DNA of 64,000 nucleotides from the NCBI GenBank assembly GCA_944470555.2, contig OX104132.1:3419755-3483754 (forward strand). Reading direction: 5' to 3'. A program made the position numbers and the translations under genes. Below the pieces are notes generated by a model that was not told the origin of the DNA, ran no database searches, and was given only the letters and a program-made list of their open reading frames with translations. The DNA comes from Heterobilharzia americana (Eukaryota > Platyhelminthes > Trematoda > Strigeidida > Schistosomatidae). Of the stretch, positions 12,901-25,900 are shown in pieces (positions within the stretch are counted from its first letter, which is position 1; each line of letters starts with the position of its first letter).

Positions 12901-15900
12901 GATACGTTTTTTTACTGGATAACGCTTCTATTATAAATTATCACTGTTCACAATTACATCGATGTAATCACACTCGTTTCAATGTCTTATTCTCTTATTC
13001 TCTGCCAGCACTCAAGTTTCCTCACACTGCTATCCACCTACCTCACCTCTCATTACCTCCTTATCTTCTTTCACGTCTCCCGATTAACAATACTACATCA
13101 TCTTCAATTTCGCCTAGTTCTGAAGCCTTTGATAACGATCTGAGTTTACAGAGCAGCATCCTTGGATGGATGGATACCTCTTATTCATTGGTTTCAATTC
13201 ATAATAAAATCTTCCATATCTCTGGTATAGGTGTTGTGTCACTCTTATTATATTGTGTTGCCTGAGTGTTTATTCGATGAACAAACATTCAGTAATCAAT
13301 CCCTGTATTCCCTTTTCCATCTGATTATATTTCACTAGAGTAGAGTGGTTTTTCTCCTACCCATCCTATTGTGTAGTTGTTTGTGAGCGTACATTTATTG
13401 CGATAGCCAACATTCCTTCTAGATTATTGGCCTTATTCGGGTATATCATTCTACATTTTGCTAAATTTCTATGTTCCACTATTCTAACTAACCTCGTCTG
13501 CCTAGTTTGACCTATTTACTTGACCTGATTCATAGTCATTACATGGAATTTCATAGATTAGATTGTTTTCCCTACTTGGTTCTATCGGATGGTTAAGCCA
13601 ACAGACAAAGTTTATCTCTGAGTGAGTTTGTAGGTTTAAATACCACCCGATTTCCAGCTTTGTTGACTATCCTATGTAAAGTTTCTCATGTATCTTCCTA
13701 GTAGAGTAACACAATGGAGGCTGTCAACTCCTTTCCACTCATGTTGTCGTCATTATTTGTCCACATGTTCCTGTTATTCATTCGTTTCCCGTGTGTTCGT
13801 ACAAATTTTCTGATAAACTGTAGAGGATATTTATTAGCTATCAATGCTTCTTTGATGTGCTTCACTTTCTTGTTTAAGTCCTTACAGAGACTAGTGAATT
13901 TACTAGCTCTGTTATTTAGACGCTTGACTAAACCTGCCTTCACTGACTGACATTGGATGAGATGACTTGAAGTCGAGATACCTGTTGGAATATGTCAGTT
14001 TTCTGTAGACGGCAGTATCAAAACTACCATCTGTCCTTCATTTTATCCTGCTTTCCATCGTCCGTAGTTCTCCTCGGGCAGTCACATGAGTACGAATTAT
14101 AATAATGACAAGACAAGTATAAAGGAGTTCACAGCCTCCACTGTGTTACACTACTAGGAAGGTATATTAGAAAATTTACATAGGATTGTAAACAAGGTTG
14201 GAATTAGGATGGTATTTAAACCTACAAACTCATTCAGAGATAAACTTTGTCTTCTGACTTCAGGATCGGATAGTACCAAGTGGGCAGCATAATCTAATCT
14301 ATCAAACTGCATGTAGTGACTATGAGTCATGTCAAGTAAATAGGTCGAGCTAGGCGGACAGTGTCAGTCGGATTAGGGGGACATAGAAATTTAGCTAAAT
14401 GTAGAATGATATACCTGAATAAGACCAATAATCTACAAGGCATGTTTGCTATTGTAATGAATGAACACGCACACATTAACACGCAGTACGATGGGTGGGA
14501 TGAAACCACTGTACTCAAGTCCAATATAAATAGGTGAAGATTGTGAGAGATTGATTACTGAATCATCAAATCCACACTCAATTAAGACATGTGAAATAGG
14601 AATGACGCAACATCTTTCCATACCAGAGATATGGAAAATTTTGCTACCAATAGAAACAAACAATATTTCTGTTATAGAAAGGTGTTGCGTCATCTCTATT
14701 ACACGTCTTGACTAAGTGTTGATTCGATGAACATTCAGTAAGCAATCCCCCTGTCCACAGATGATGGTTTGGACACTATGTTCTACAGGAAACCGACACA
14801 TTCCAACAGGTATCTCGACTTCAAGTCATCTCATCCAATGTCAGTCAGTGAAGGCAGTTTAGTTAAATGATAGAGCTAGAAAACTGACTAGTCAGTGCAA
14901 CGACCTAAACAAGGAACTGAAGCACATCAAAGAAGCACTAATAGTTAATAACTATCCTCTACAGTTTATTTAAGAAATCTGTACGAACACATAAGAAATG
15001 AAATAATAACGACAACATGAGTTGAAAGGAGTTCACAGTCTCCATTGTATTTCTCTATAAAGAAAGTACATCAGGAACTTTACGTAGAATCCGCAACAAG
15101 ACATGATTTACGGTGTGATTTACACCTACAAGTTCACTCGGAGATCAGCTTTGTCGGCTAGCTTAAGGGTTAGCTAGAACCAATTCAGCAAAATAATCTA
15201 ATCCATCAAATTTCTTGTTATGACTATAAAGTCAAGTTTATAGGCCAAACTAGCCGGTCGGGGTCAATTATTATTATTTTTACCTTGGGTTCCTAGTGGA
15301 ACATAGGTCTTCAGTACCACGCCTCCAGTGCACTCTCTTCACTGTAGTCTTTTCAACCTGGCGCCACGACTGCCCACAAGGTTTCATTTCTTCCCCATAT
15401 GATCTCCTCCATGTCACCCTCGCCCCGGACTCCTAACTCGTCGTTTCCTATTTGGATTCCACTCGGCTGCCTAATCTGACGCATGATGTCCCCAGTCCTC
15501 CTTCTCAGTGTATGTCGAATCCATCTCCACTTTCTTCGTCTGCATATCTGTTGGGTGATGGGTTCTCTCCTCTGGTTGGTTTGTTGTCTGCCAGCCAGCC
15601 AGCTAGAGTTCATTCTTGTTTACTCTTATTATTCTGCACATCTCATCTGATCTTCAGTATCGAGCGAACGTAGGCAGCAGCTGTTCATGATGTATGTCTT
15701 CAGTTTGTTGCAAATGTTGTTCGTAACGCACCAAGTCTCTCAACCATCACATAGAAGTAAGCACTCACTTACTTCACTGACATTAGTGTTTAAAATCTGG
15801 ATGTTGTTCATGCTTTATGCTGACTGCAGTGCAGTGTAGTGCAGTAGATCTCGACACTGATTTCAGGTTAATTCAGGAAGGTCTGTTCTGCTTTCTTTGC

Positions 15901-16412
15901 GATCCTGGCTAGCTTTGACGTCTTCATCTGTGCCAGTGGCGTGCCTGTAATTGAAACGATGCTGTCTAGGTAGATAGATGAAAGATCCTACTTCCTCTAT
16001 ATGCCCTAGTGACCTATTATTGTATTGCTCATAGTATTCTTGGTGGACTCAGCGTTCAATTACATGTGTATATTGTATATCTGAGAATTCTTAGCGGGTT
16101 GTGTGAATTTCCTCACGATATTTCTATTCTCGATCAAGTCATATTCCGTGTTCCGTTAAGCAAGTTTATTTACACGTGTGAAAAGTATACTCGAATTCCT
16201 TTGTTATTACATAAAATGGCTTAAGGTTATAGTCAGGTAACGAAAAATTCTTCTGAAATGTTTATTCTTTCCGTATGAAACATTTATCTTATGTATCATT
16301 TTGTTAACTGCATCAAACGAAAGAGAATATCTTAAGATATTCAGATATCATTTTAGTTGACAGGTTAGCAGATAGACAGACGAGGAGAATGGAAGATAGA
16401 TGTAGAAGTCCC

Positions 16413-16460
<48 letters not shown>

Positions 16461-16563
16461 GAATCGATAATATCCTGAAGAAGACAACTTAAGTAAGTCT
16501 TATTTCAGGATAGCGAGAAGAATGATATGCATGATATGAATATAAACAGGAAGACGGACAGTT

Positions 16564-16616
<53 letters not shown>

Positions 16617-18816
16617 CCAGCTACAAAGTGAGCATGTTTTGTGTAATGCTAGTGATAAACATGAGGAGAAACTGAAAGTAAACTAATCAGTCAGTAATAT
16701 ATCAATCAGCAAAGATAAAGGAATGAGGTGGTACAGGCTATGATCATAATAACCATATGATCAAGTCAAATAGCTAATCATATTGTTATTAGTAATAGTC
16801 ATATCTATATAGTAGTTGTGAACTAGTTAATCTCATTTATGCATATTTTTACTCGAAGAGAAATTTATTAGACGATAAATGTGTTAGTTAGTTGAATAGA
16901 TGTGAACAAGTGTCCATTTTCTCTTCTTCTCATAATCACTTCTATTCATAATGAACTGTTTCATTCCCTTTACAGTATAGCACTTCCAACAGACCTTCTT
17001 TTACTGTTATTGCTTAGTATTAACACCGTTGTTGATTGGACAGGATTTGGTATAGGATAAATACGCATCTTGGATTCCACTGTTAGCCACTATCCATTAT
17101 TTAATGTATAATTAAGACTTTCTTTCACCTTTATAAAACCAAATTGGTACATGTTCTTGTATACATGTAGAAAGTATTCCTTAGTTACACTCGATTCATA
17201 TAGCTCTCCAAGAGTAGATAAACTGATAGATGTACATACAGGTAGCTAAACGAAAAACCTTTATCTTTCAAACAAACGGAAAATACTTTACAACTGGTAA
17301 ACGTCGATTGATGTGTTACTGTAAAGAAAGTCCTATTGAATGACTTACATAAACGATTCTTTAGTACATCTGATGTTCGTTATTATTATTATTATTATTA
17401 TTACTATATATTAATTTGTCCCTTGGGTTCCTAATGGAACATACCACTTCAGTAACACGTCTCCATTCCACTCTGTTCTCTGAAAACTTTTGAACCTGGT
17501 TCCACGACAGCCCACAAGCTCTCATTTCTTCTTCACACCATCTCCTCAATGTCACCCTCATCACGGACACCTAACTCGTCGTTTCCCATCTGGGTTCCAC
17601 TCGAGTACATGGCCTTGCTCATGATGTCCACAGCCAGCCTTCTCAGTGTATGCACAATCAATCTCCACTTACTTCCACTGCATATTTGTCGAGTTAGAGA
17701 TTCTTGCATTGTTGGTTCGTTGCCAGACAGTCAGAGTTCCTTGTTGCTTGTTCTCATTATTCTGGCCATCTGAGCTTGAGTAAGGAGTGAGCGTAGGTGG
17801 TAGTTGTTGATGAATGTCTGCAGTTTGTTGGAGATGCTTTTAGTAACGCCGCAAGTCTCTGAACCATACAGAAGCACTGACTTGAATGGATTAGTGTTGA
17901 AAATCCGGATGTTGTTCCACATGCTGAGTGCAGATCTCCACATTGGTTTCAGGTTAATGAACACCTGTCTGGCTTTTCTGATGGTGGCTGGCTTTGACGT
18001 CCTCGTCTGTGCCTGTGTCACCTGTAGTTGAAACAGTGGTGGGTAGATAGGTGAAAGAGGCTACTTCTTTTAAGTTTCTCCCGTTGATGGTGATTGGTGT
18101 TTGTTGTTGTTGGGTATCTTCATCACCTCTGTTTTCTCTACGTTCACTTGAAGTCCCGTCTTCGCTGCCTCTTCCGACATCTGATGTTCAGTCACACTTA
18201 AATTCTAGGCTCATGAATTGACATCAATTGAAGGAAGATTAGAAACGTTGGAGCACTGGACAGCTGTTTCGTCCAACTAGTATAGGACTCTTCAGCTGTG
18301 CGAATCCACATCCCCGTCAGGGCTCGAACCCCTGACCTTTGCGTTACCCCTGAATCACTGGTTCGGAATCCAATGATTCATACTTCCTCCAACTTATATT
18401 AGTCCATGATGAATACCAAATTGAAGAAAATCACTAATCCCCACAAATATCCAAACTGAATTATTCAAGTGCTCATTGGTGTCTAGCCTCCAGAGGGGAT
18501 TTCTGAAGTTCCAATGAAATGCTGTAATCGGTAGCATCAGTTACTCAACCACGAGATTGGATGAAAGTCGCGCCATATCATGAACTAACAGGACTAGGAA
18601 ATATAGATCATTGGATTCTGACCCATTGACTCAGTGGTAACATGCTGACCACGAAATCTAAAGGTGATCACTTCGACCCCTAGCGAGTTGACGAGTGTCC
18701 ACTAGTGAGGAGTCCCATAATAGGGCTAAGCAACTGTCTATAGCTCCCAGGTTTCCTACTGACAAACCCCCAACTATGAAAATTAATTAGTTGGCTGCTC
18801 CACGTTGAGGGAATCG

Positions 18817-18859
<43 letters not shown>

Positions 18860-21800
18860 GTCCCTTGGGTTCCTAGTGGAACATAGGGCTTCACTAGCAC
18901 GTCTCCAGTGACCTCTGTTCCCTGAGATCTTTTGAAACTGGTTCCACGACAGCCCAGAAGCTCTCGTTTCCTCCTCGCACGATCTCCTCCATGTCACCCT
19001 CGCCTCGGAAACACCCAACTCGTCGCTTCCCATGGGGATTCCACTCGAGGGCCTGACCTGGCTCGTGATGTCCCCAGTCGGCCTTCTCAGTGCATGCCCA
19101 ATCCATCTCCACTTCCTCCTGCATATTTGTTGGGTGATAGGTTCTTGGTTGGTTCGTTCCCAGAGTTCCTTGTTGTTTATTCTTTCTGGCCATCTGATCT
19201 TTAGTAGCGAGCCAGCGTAAGCAGTTGTTGATGAATGTCTGTAGTTTATTGGAAATCCCTTTCGTAACGCGCCAAGTCTCTGAGCCATACAGAAGCACTG
19301 ACTTGACGTTGGTGTTCAAAATCCGGATTTTGTTCCGCATGCTCAGTGCAGAAGATCTCCATACTGGTTTCAGGCTGATGAACGCCCACCTTGCTTGCTT
19401 TTCCAATTCTGGCTTTGACATCCTCGTCTGTGCCTATGCTGCCTGTAGTTGAAACAGTCCTGCCTAGATAGGTGAAGGAGGTTACTTCCTTTAAGTTTCT
19501 CCCATTCATGGTGATGGTGATTGGAGTTTGTTGTAGTTGTTGGTGTGGTATCTTCATCACCTCTCTCTTCTATATATTCACTTGAAGTCCCGTCTTCGCT
19601 GCCCTGTCTCTTCTGTCAACTTGTTAGTTTTCGCCTGCAGATCTTCAAGTTTATGTGACATCAGGCACAAGCATCGGCGAAATCCAAGTCTTCTAGGTTC
19701 TTTTCGCAGTCCAGCCAGCGTATCCCCCACTTCTCGCTCCCCACTGTTTGCTGCATGATCCAGTCCACCACAATCAGGAATATCATGGGGGATAGTAAGC
19801 AACCTTGTTTCACTCCTGTCTTCACTTCAAAAGCATCACTGAGCTTCCCATTGTGAATTACTTGGCATGTGGCATCTTCATATAGTTGTTGAATGAGGCG
19901 GATAAAGGTTTGCGGTACTCCGTAGTAGTGAAGCAGTTTTCAAATTACTTGTCGGTCGACGCTGTCAAAGGCCTTCTCAAAGTCGATAAAGTTGAGGTAG
20001 AGAGCTGATTGCCATTCTATGCTCTCGATAGTTACATCTAATGAGAAGCATATCAAAAAAAAGGAATAGTTAATTCTCATTCCTTTTCTATGGTGAACTT
20101 CAAGATTGAATGAAGGAAGCATATCATCTAAATAAAAATGTTTATCAAAGATAACAAATGTGTCCCCTCCATATATCTTCTAATAGTCATATATATAATA
20201 GACGGTCTTGGTAACTGACTGACTGAATCAACGTAGAACATAGCACAGGAGTGCATGGGTTCAATTTACTACACTTTACAGAAGTATTCAATGACTAGGT
20301 GGATAGAAAAGAAGTGATATCAAAGAAGATGAAGTAGTGTGTGAGAGAATAAACAATGTGAAGCTAAAGATCAATATGAATATTTAAGCTTTAGAAGATA
20401 TTAAAGAGAGTGATCACATTTGCGCCATTGTAATCGATTGATGTCCAACTATGTTATCAAAAGTCCTCAACCACAGATTCCTTTTGTCTCAACGCCACCA
20501 AACAGACAGTCTACATCTTCTAATACGACTCAAACTAACTGACAGAGATATTACACAGTGAAACAGTAGAGTTTACTGAATAACATGGTTTCGTTGTCCA
20601 TATTCATATCAGATAAGTAACTCCACAACTTCGAGACAGACTTAATATATTCCTCATTTTCTCTCGTTCTCTGTGATGACAAGGGTAGTAGAATTTTCCA
20701 TATATCTCAGACAAGTGCAGAATAATTCCTGTTACTGAATGTATTTGGTGTTAATTCAAAAAAAAAAAAGATGATTCGGTTATCAATCTCTCCTTCCACC
20801 CAACTAAGTTTTCAATAGTGTCGATCTATTCGCGGGTTTGACCCCTGGTGGGGTCGTCAGTGCGCACTGCTGACGAGTCCCATACTAGTTTGACGAAACA
20901 GCTATCCAGTGCTCTCAGGTTTCCTTTGTTCCTCCAACTGATGTCAGTCTACAATGAATAACAACTTGAAATATTTGCAAATCCTGACAACTCCCTCAAA
21001 ATACTATTTTATTTATCAGCACCATGTCTAGTTTTTCTATCTGTGATATATTTTCATGCTTGAATCACAAAATATCAGTACACAGAAAGTCACTGTATTC
21101 AAAGATGAGAGATTCAGTAAAAAGGAGTCTTTTCAACGAATTTATTCTCAAGTTGTACATTCGTGTATATATATACAAACATGATGCAGCATCAGATATC
21201 CTGAAAAATCGTCTTTCTAGATCAATTAGCAAGACTTTTTTCTCAGCAAAACTTCACTTGATCTTTATCAGTCATAAACTGTTCTCCGTTTGTATAAAAG
21301 ATAATATCCCTTGACAAGCTACATCCATGTGTATCCATTGATTCATCTGCTCCTATGGAGTAAGGTACATCGGCTGTAGTCAGAGATTGCTGTCAACAAT
21401 GTATACGAAAATATATTCTAACCTGGTTTTATAAGGATGAAATGAAATTCATCAGAAGCTTTAATCTTGAGCATTTAATCAATTCCAACTATTCAAACGA
21501 CGTAGACAATGATCCCCTCAAACATCTCTTGTTTCCTCCGTCTTCAACTTCTAAAAACAGTATAGGCTTTGGCCATCCATGAACTGAAGCCTCACCTTTG
21601 TGTACAAAAGAAGTATGTACAGTCTTTGTGTCTACCTCTGACTTAATTTATCTTAATCTTGGTGTGCTTCATCCCTTTTTTTCGTTTTTCACCCCCCCCC
21701 CCACCCTTTTCTGACAGATTAATCTTTTTACTCTTATATAGTCAATTATCACTATTTTTATATTTAATTGTTTCCGCTGTTATTTCATTTGATCTTTCTA

Positions 21801-22929
21801 ATAATCGCAACTATTAAAAAAATTTCTCAATTTACTCCAATTAACTTGTCTCACTCATATTGTACTGGGTGATGATTGAAGATGAGGTAAGAATCTGAAC
21901 CGCGGCCGGATTCGAACCAGCGACCACCAAGTTACCAGTCCGGTGCTCTACCAACTGAGTTACAAGGTCCGACTGTTGACCTGACTAGGCAGCCAGTGTG
22001 AATACGATCAAACGGCAGTAACGTGTAACGAGTTCACATGGTAGTCGGGCGAAACCCTTGGTGATTGAAGTAAAATAAAATTCTGGTCAGCAGTCGTACC
22101 TTGTAGATCAGTTGGTAGGGTATCAGGCTGGTAACCTGGTGGTCGCTGGTTCGAATCCGGCCGCATTCCAGATCTTTATCTCACCTTCAATCATCACCCA
22201 GTACAAACACTAGTCTGCCGAACTACGGCTATCTCAGATAGTCAAATAATAATCACTCATATTAACTAATCTTTTGATTATTTATTAACGTTCTCACCCT
22301 TTTTAATCTATACGCACCTTATAAACATTTTGAAATCCTACGTAACCCTTTTTGTAATCATTTGACCTTTACGTCATCAACTAGCAACATTATAATCATA
22401 ACCACTATTATTATTGTTTCAACCTCCACCTACTTAAGTTAAATCTTTCTGTCTTTAAATATCACATATATACGAATGTACAGCCTGAAAATTCCTTGAA
22501 TATCTTATTTTTGACGTCAGAATAGGAGTTATGAAGTTTATTCAAACAAAAAAGGTATCTTTAATGCACACACTAGGTCGAAAATTAAATAACTTATTCT
22601 GATTGGTCAACTGTAGAAAAAAAATTGTCCAATAAAGTTTTTTCCTGACCACACAGTAACAAAACAAAAATTGAAATCCAAAACTTCTGCCTTAGCAGAT
22701 AATGACTTAAACTGCTGATTTATATGAAAAGAATACAGTTGAATTTAAGCTATACTATCGTCAGATTCAAATGTCTCCTGAACCCTAGGCAGGAAGCTTA
22801 CATTTCTTTACTCAGCTGAGATGAACACACATGGATTCATGAAATGGTATCTTTTTGGCTCAACAACTTAATCACATCGAATTTCGTACTGATTGTTACG
22901 ATAGATCATGGCCTAATAACCCTAACACA

Positions 22930-22985
<56 letters not shown>

Positions 22986-25900
22986 CATACTAGCCATCAT
23001 AAATGATGGAAGTTTACAAGTGATTTGTACACCTACACTTAATTTTCACACTGATCATCTTCTGGTTTATTGATTTTAGGAGATGGCTATCAGCCAGTGG
23101 GTCGGTTTCGGCAGTCAGGTGGTATCCTTATTCTTTACACAGAAGGTATGACTTATTGCCGACTACATGAATGTGCAGTACAAGGCAAGTGAGTCTTTTT
23201 CCTTTTTCAGTTATACTGCTATTATGTACAGATAAAACTATGCATGCAATAGCAGAGGAATACCTGAAGCTTTCTCATATCCTCCACCCTTAACAACTGT
23301 GTTCTATCCAGGGTTATAACCTCGCCTGGTTAACTAGTTCACTAGTTACTAGCCAGTCCTAAGCCCACATGAAGAGGGAAGGTTGGGCATAGGACTAGAA
23401 ACCCTACATCGGAAAACCAATCCAATCGCTACAGAAACTTCAAAGCACAGACAAAATATAAGAAATAAAAGCAAACTTATTCCCCGCTGGAATCAGGGAG
23501 ACGAAATGACGCCGGTTGGTGAAAGCCTTCGGAAAGCCAGTTGGCCGATGTGTCCTCTTTACTCTCGATGAAAGCAAAAGTAAACATGGGGACATGGAAT
23601 GTCCGCACCATGTATGAACCTAGCAAGGCTGCCCAGATTGCAAAAGAGATGAGGAGGTATGGCATGGAAGACCTTGGAACCTGAGAAAGCAGATGGAATG
23701 GAACTAGACTATCCAAACTCTTAACTGGAGAGGAGTAAATAATCTACTCCGATATTGTCACCCACACGACAAACACGAGTATGCAGAGTTTTGGAGTGCC
23801 TATCATGATGTCCCCAACAGCATCGAATGCTCTCATGCAGTGGGAACCAATCTCATCCACCATCAGGATCATGACAGTAAGATTCAACTCAAAAGCATTC
23901 ACTGCTACGCTATACACCTACAAATAATGCAGATCAAGAGAAGGAGGAGCCCTACAGACAACTGTAATCAACACTGGACAAGACTCCAGTTGGCGACATC
24001 AAAATTCGAATGGGTGGGGTGACATGAATGCGAAAGTGGAAGGGGACAACACGGGAAGGGGACTCATCATTGGTCAAGAAGTACTCGGTGAAATAAATGA
24101 GAATGGAGAACTGCTTGCAGATTTCTGCACATTGAACGATTTGGTGATTGGAGGCAGAGTGTACAAATACAAGCATATTCACAAAGCGACATGGACTTCA
24201 ACAGATGGACACTCTAAAAATCAGATCGACTTCATATCAATGTGAAGAAAGTAGAAACGTAGCCTACTGGGCAAAAGATCAAGAAAGGGAGCAGATGTGG
24301 GTTCAAAATCAAGTTGAAAGCCTTGAAAGAAGTTGTTGATGATAGACTACAGTTGAAGTTTAACACCCAGAACAGAAAGTGAAGGATGAAACTACAAAGG
24401 AAATCTTCGCGTCAGCCATCAGGAAAAAATGGGAGATATTAAGCAACATCACTGAAGAAACCTGTGTGGAAGAACACTGGGACTCTTTGAAAGAGATAAG
24501 GAAGGAAACCTGAATACTCGCATTAGGAAAGAAGAAGAAACAGGACAATCAATGGATCTTGAGGGACACATGGAAGCTAATAGAGGAGGAAGAGGAGGAC
24601 GGTGAAGCAGAAGATGAACCAGTCCAGTGCAAGGATGAACAACGAAAAGAGGAACTGAACATAACCTATGAAACACTACACTGGACGAAGAAGTGAAGAA
24701 GAGTGCACGGAAAAACAAAAGCCACTTACACGACACACTTGCAAGTGAAGCAGAACAGGCTACAGGTAGGAGCGACAAAGATTTGGTAAGAGATCAACAC
24801 AGATGAAACCAATGACACATAGTGAAGGAAACCTAGTTACTACATAAGAGGAGAAACAAAGGAAACAATGGGCTGGCCACTTCAAAAACTATTGAATCGA
24901 CCACCACCACCACCACCTGCAACTCATCCAGAAATACCACAGGTGGCCAGTGAATACAAGCCCTGCGACAAAAGCCGAAGTCCTGAACGCCATAAAGCTG
25001 CAGAAATCCTGGAAAGAAGCAGGACCACACAGGATTCTGCCAGAAGCACTGAAAACAAACGCAGAGACAACAGTGGACATGTTCACACCACTACTACAGA
25101 AGGTTTCGAAGGAAGGAAAGGCACCTGCTGAGTGGAAGAAGGGCTACCTAGTCAAACTTCCAAAGGAGGGTGCTCTAAGACTTTGTAATAACTGGCGCGG
25201 AATCATGCTCCACCCTTGTCCATACCAAGCAAAATATTTGACCGCATCATCCTGCAGAGACTTAAAATTGCTCTGCATTCAAAATTACGACCGGGACTGG
25301 CTGGCTTCAGGATGAACAAATCATTTGCGGATCACATTGCACGGCTACGCTACGCATCATCATACAACAGAGCATAGAATGGCAGTCAACTCTCTACTTC
25401 AACTTCATCGATTTTAAAAAGACCTTCGATCGAGGCGTCGAGAGATAAGCAATTTGGCAACTGCTTCAACACTACTCTTTTAATGCCACAAACCTTCATC
25501 AACCTCATTACACAGCTATATGATGATGATGCTACAAGCCGATTGGTTCACAATGGAAAGCTCAGTGACGCCTTTGAAGTGAAGACAATAAGGAGCAAGA
25601 CAAGGCTGCCACCTACTATCACCCATGATCTTCCTGATTGTGGTCGACTGTATCATGCAACAAACTGTGAGGAGCGAGGAGATGGGCATACGCTCCTTGA
25701 CCGATAAACAGATCCCAGAAGAATTTGATTTCACTCCAATGATGATTTATGCCTGTCATATGTACCACAAACTCGAAAATCTACAGGCGTAAACTAACAC
25801 GTCGGTAGCAGAGACAGCAAAACCTGACTTCAGTTGAATCTACAGAAGACACAGGTGATGAAGATATCCAACCAACAACAAGCACCAATCGCCATGAAGG

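Larger units (their letters stand above)
15996..17030. other. Intron with two CA microsatellites
   Basis: Mostly AT-rich sequence without a gene. Two CA arrays are present: 16412-16458 (CT then CA) and 16567-16614. Confidence 0.6.

Noticed and set aside
22095..22165. A true tRNA-Thr gene
   Set aside because: The body has A and B boxes and an anticodon-like loop, but no convincing acceptor stem, and it recurs in inverted pairs with shared flanks, so it is a SINE.
22855..23073. 72-codon frame with a Thr-His run
   Set aside because: It is produced by translation through a CA dinucleotide array.
24449..24778. Minus-strand 109-codon frame
   Set aside because: It is antisense to the linker region of the RTE copy at 23376-26545.
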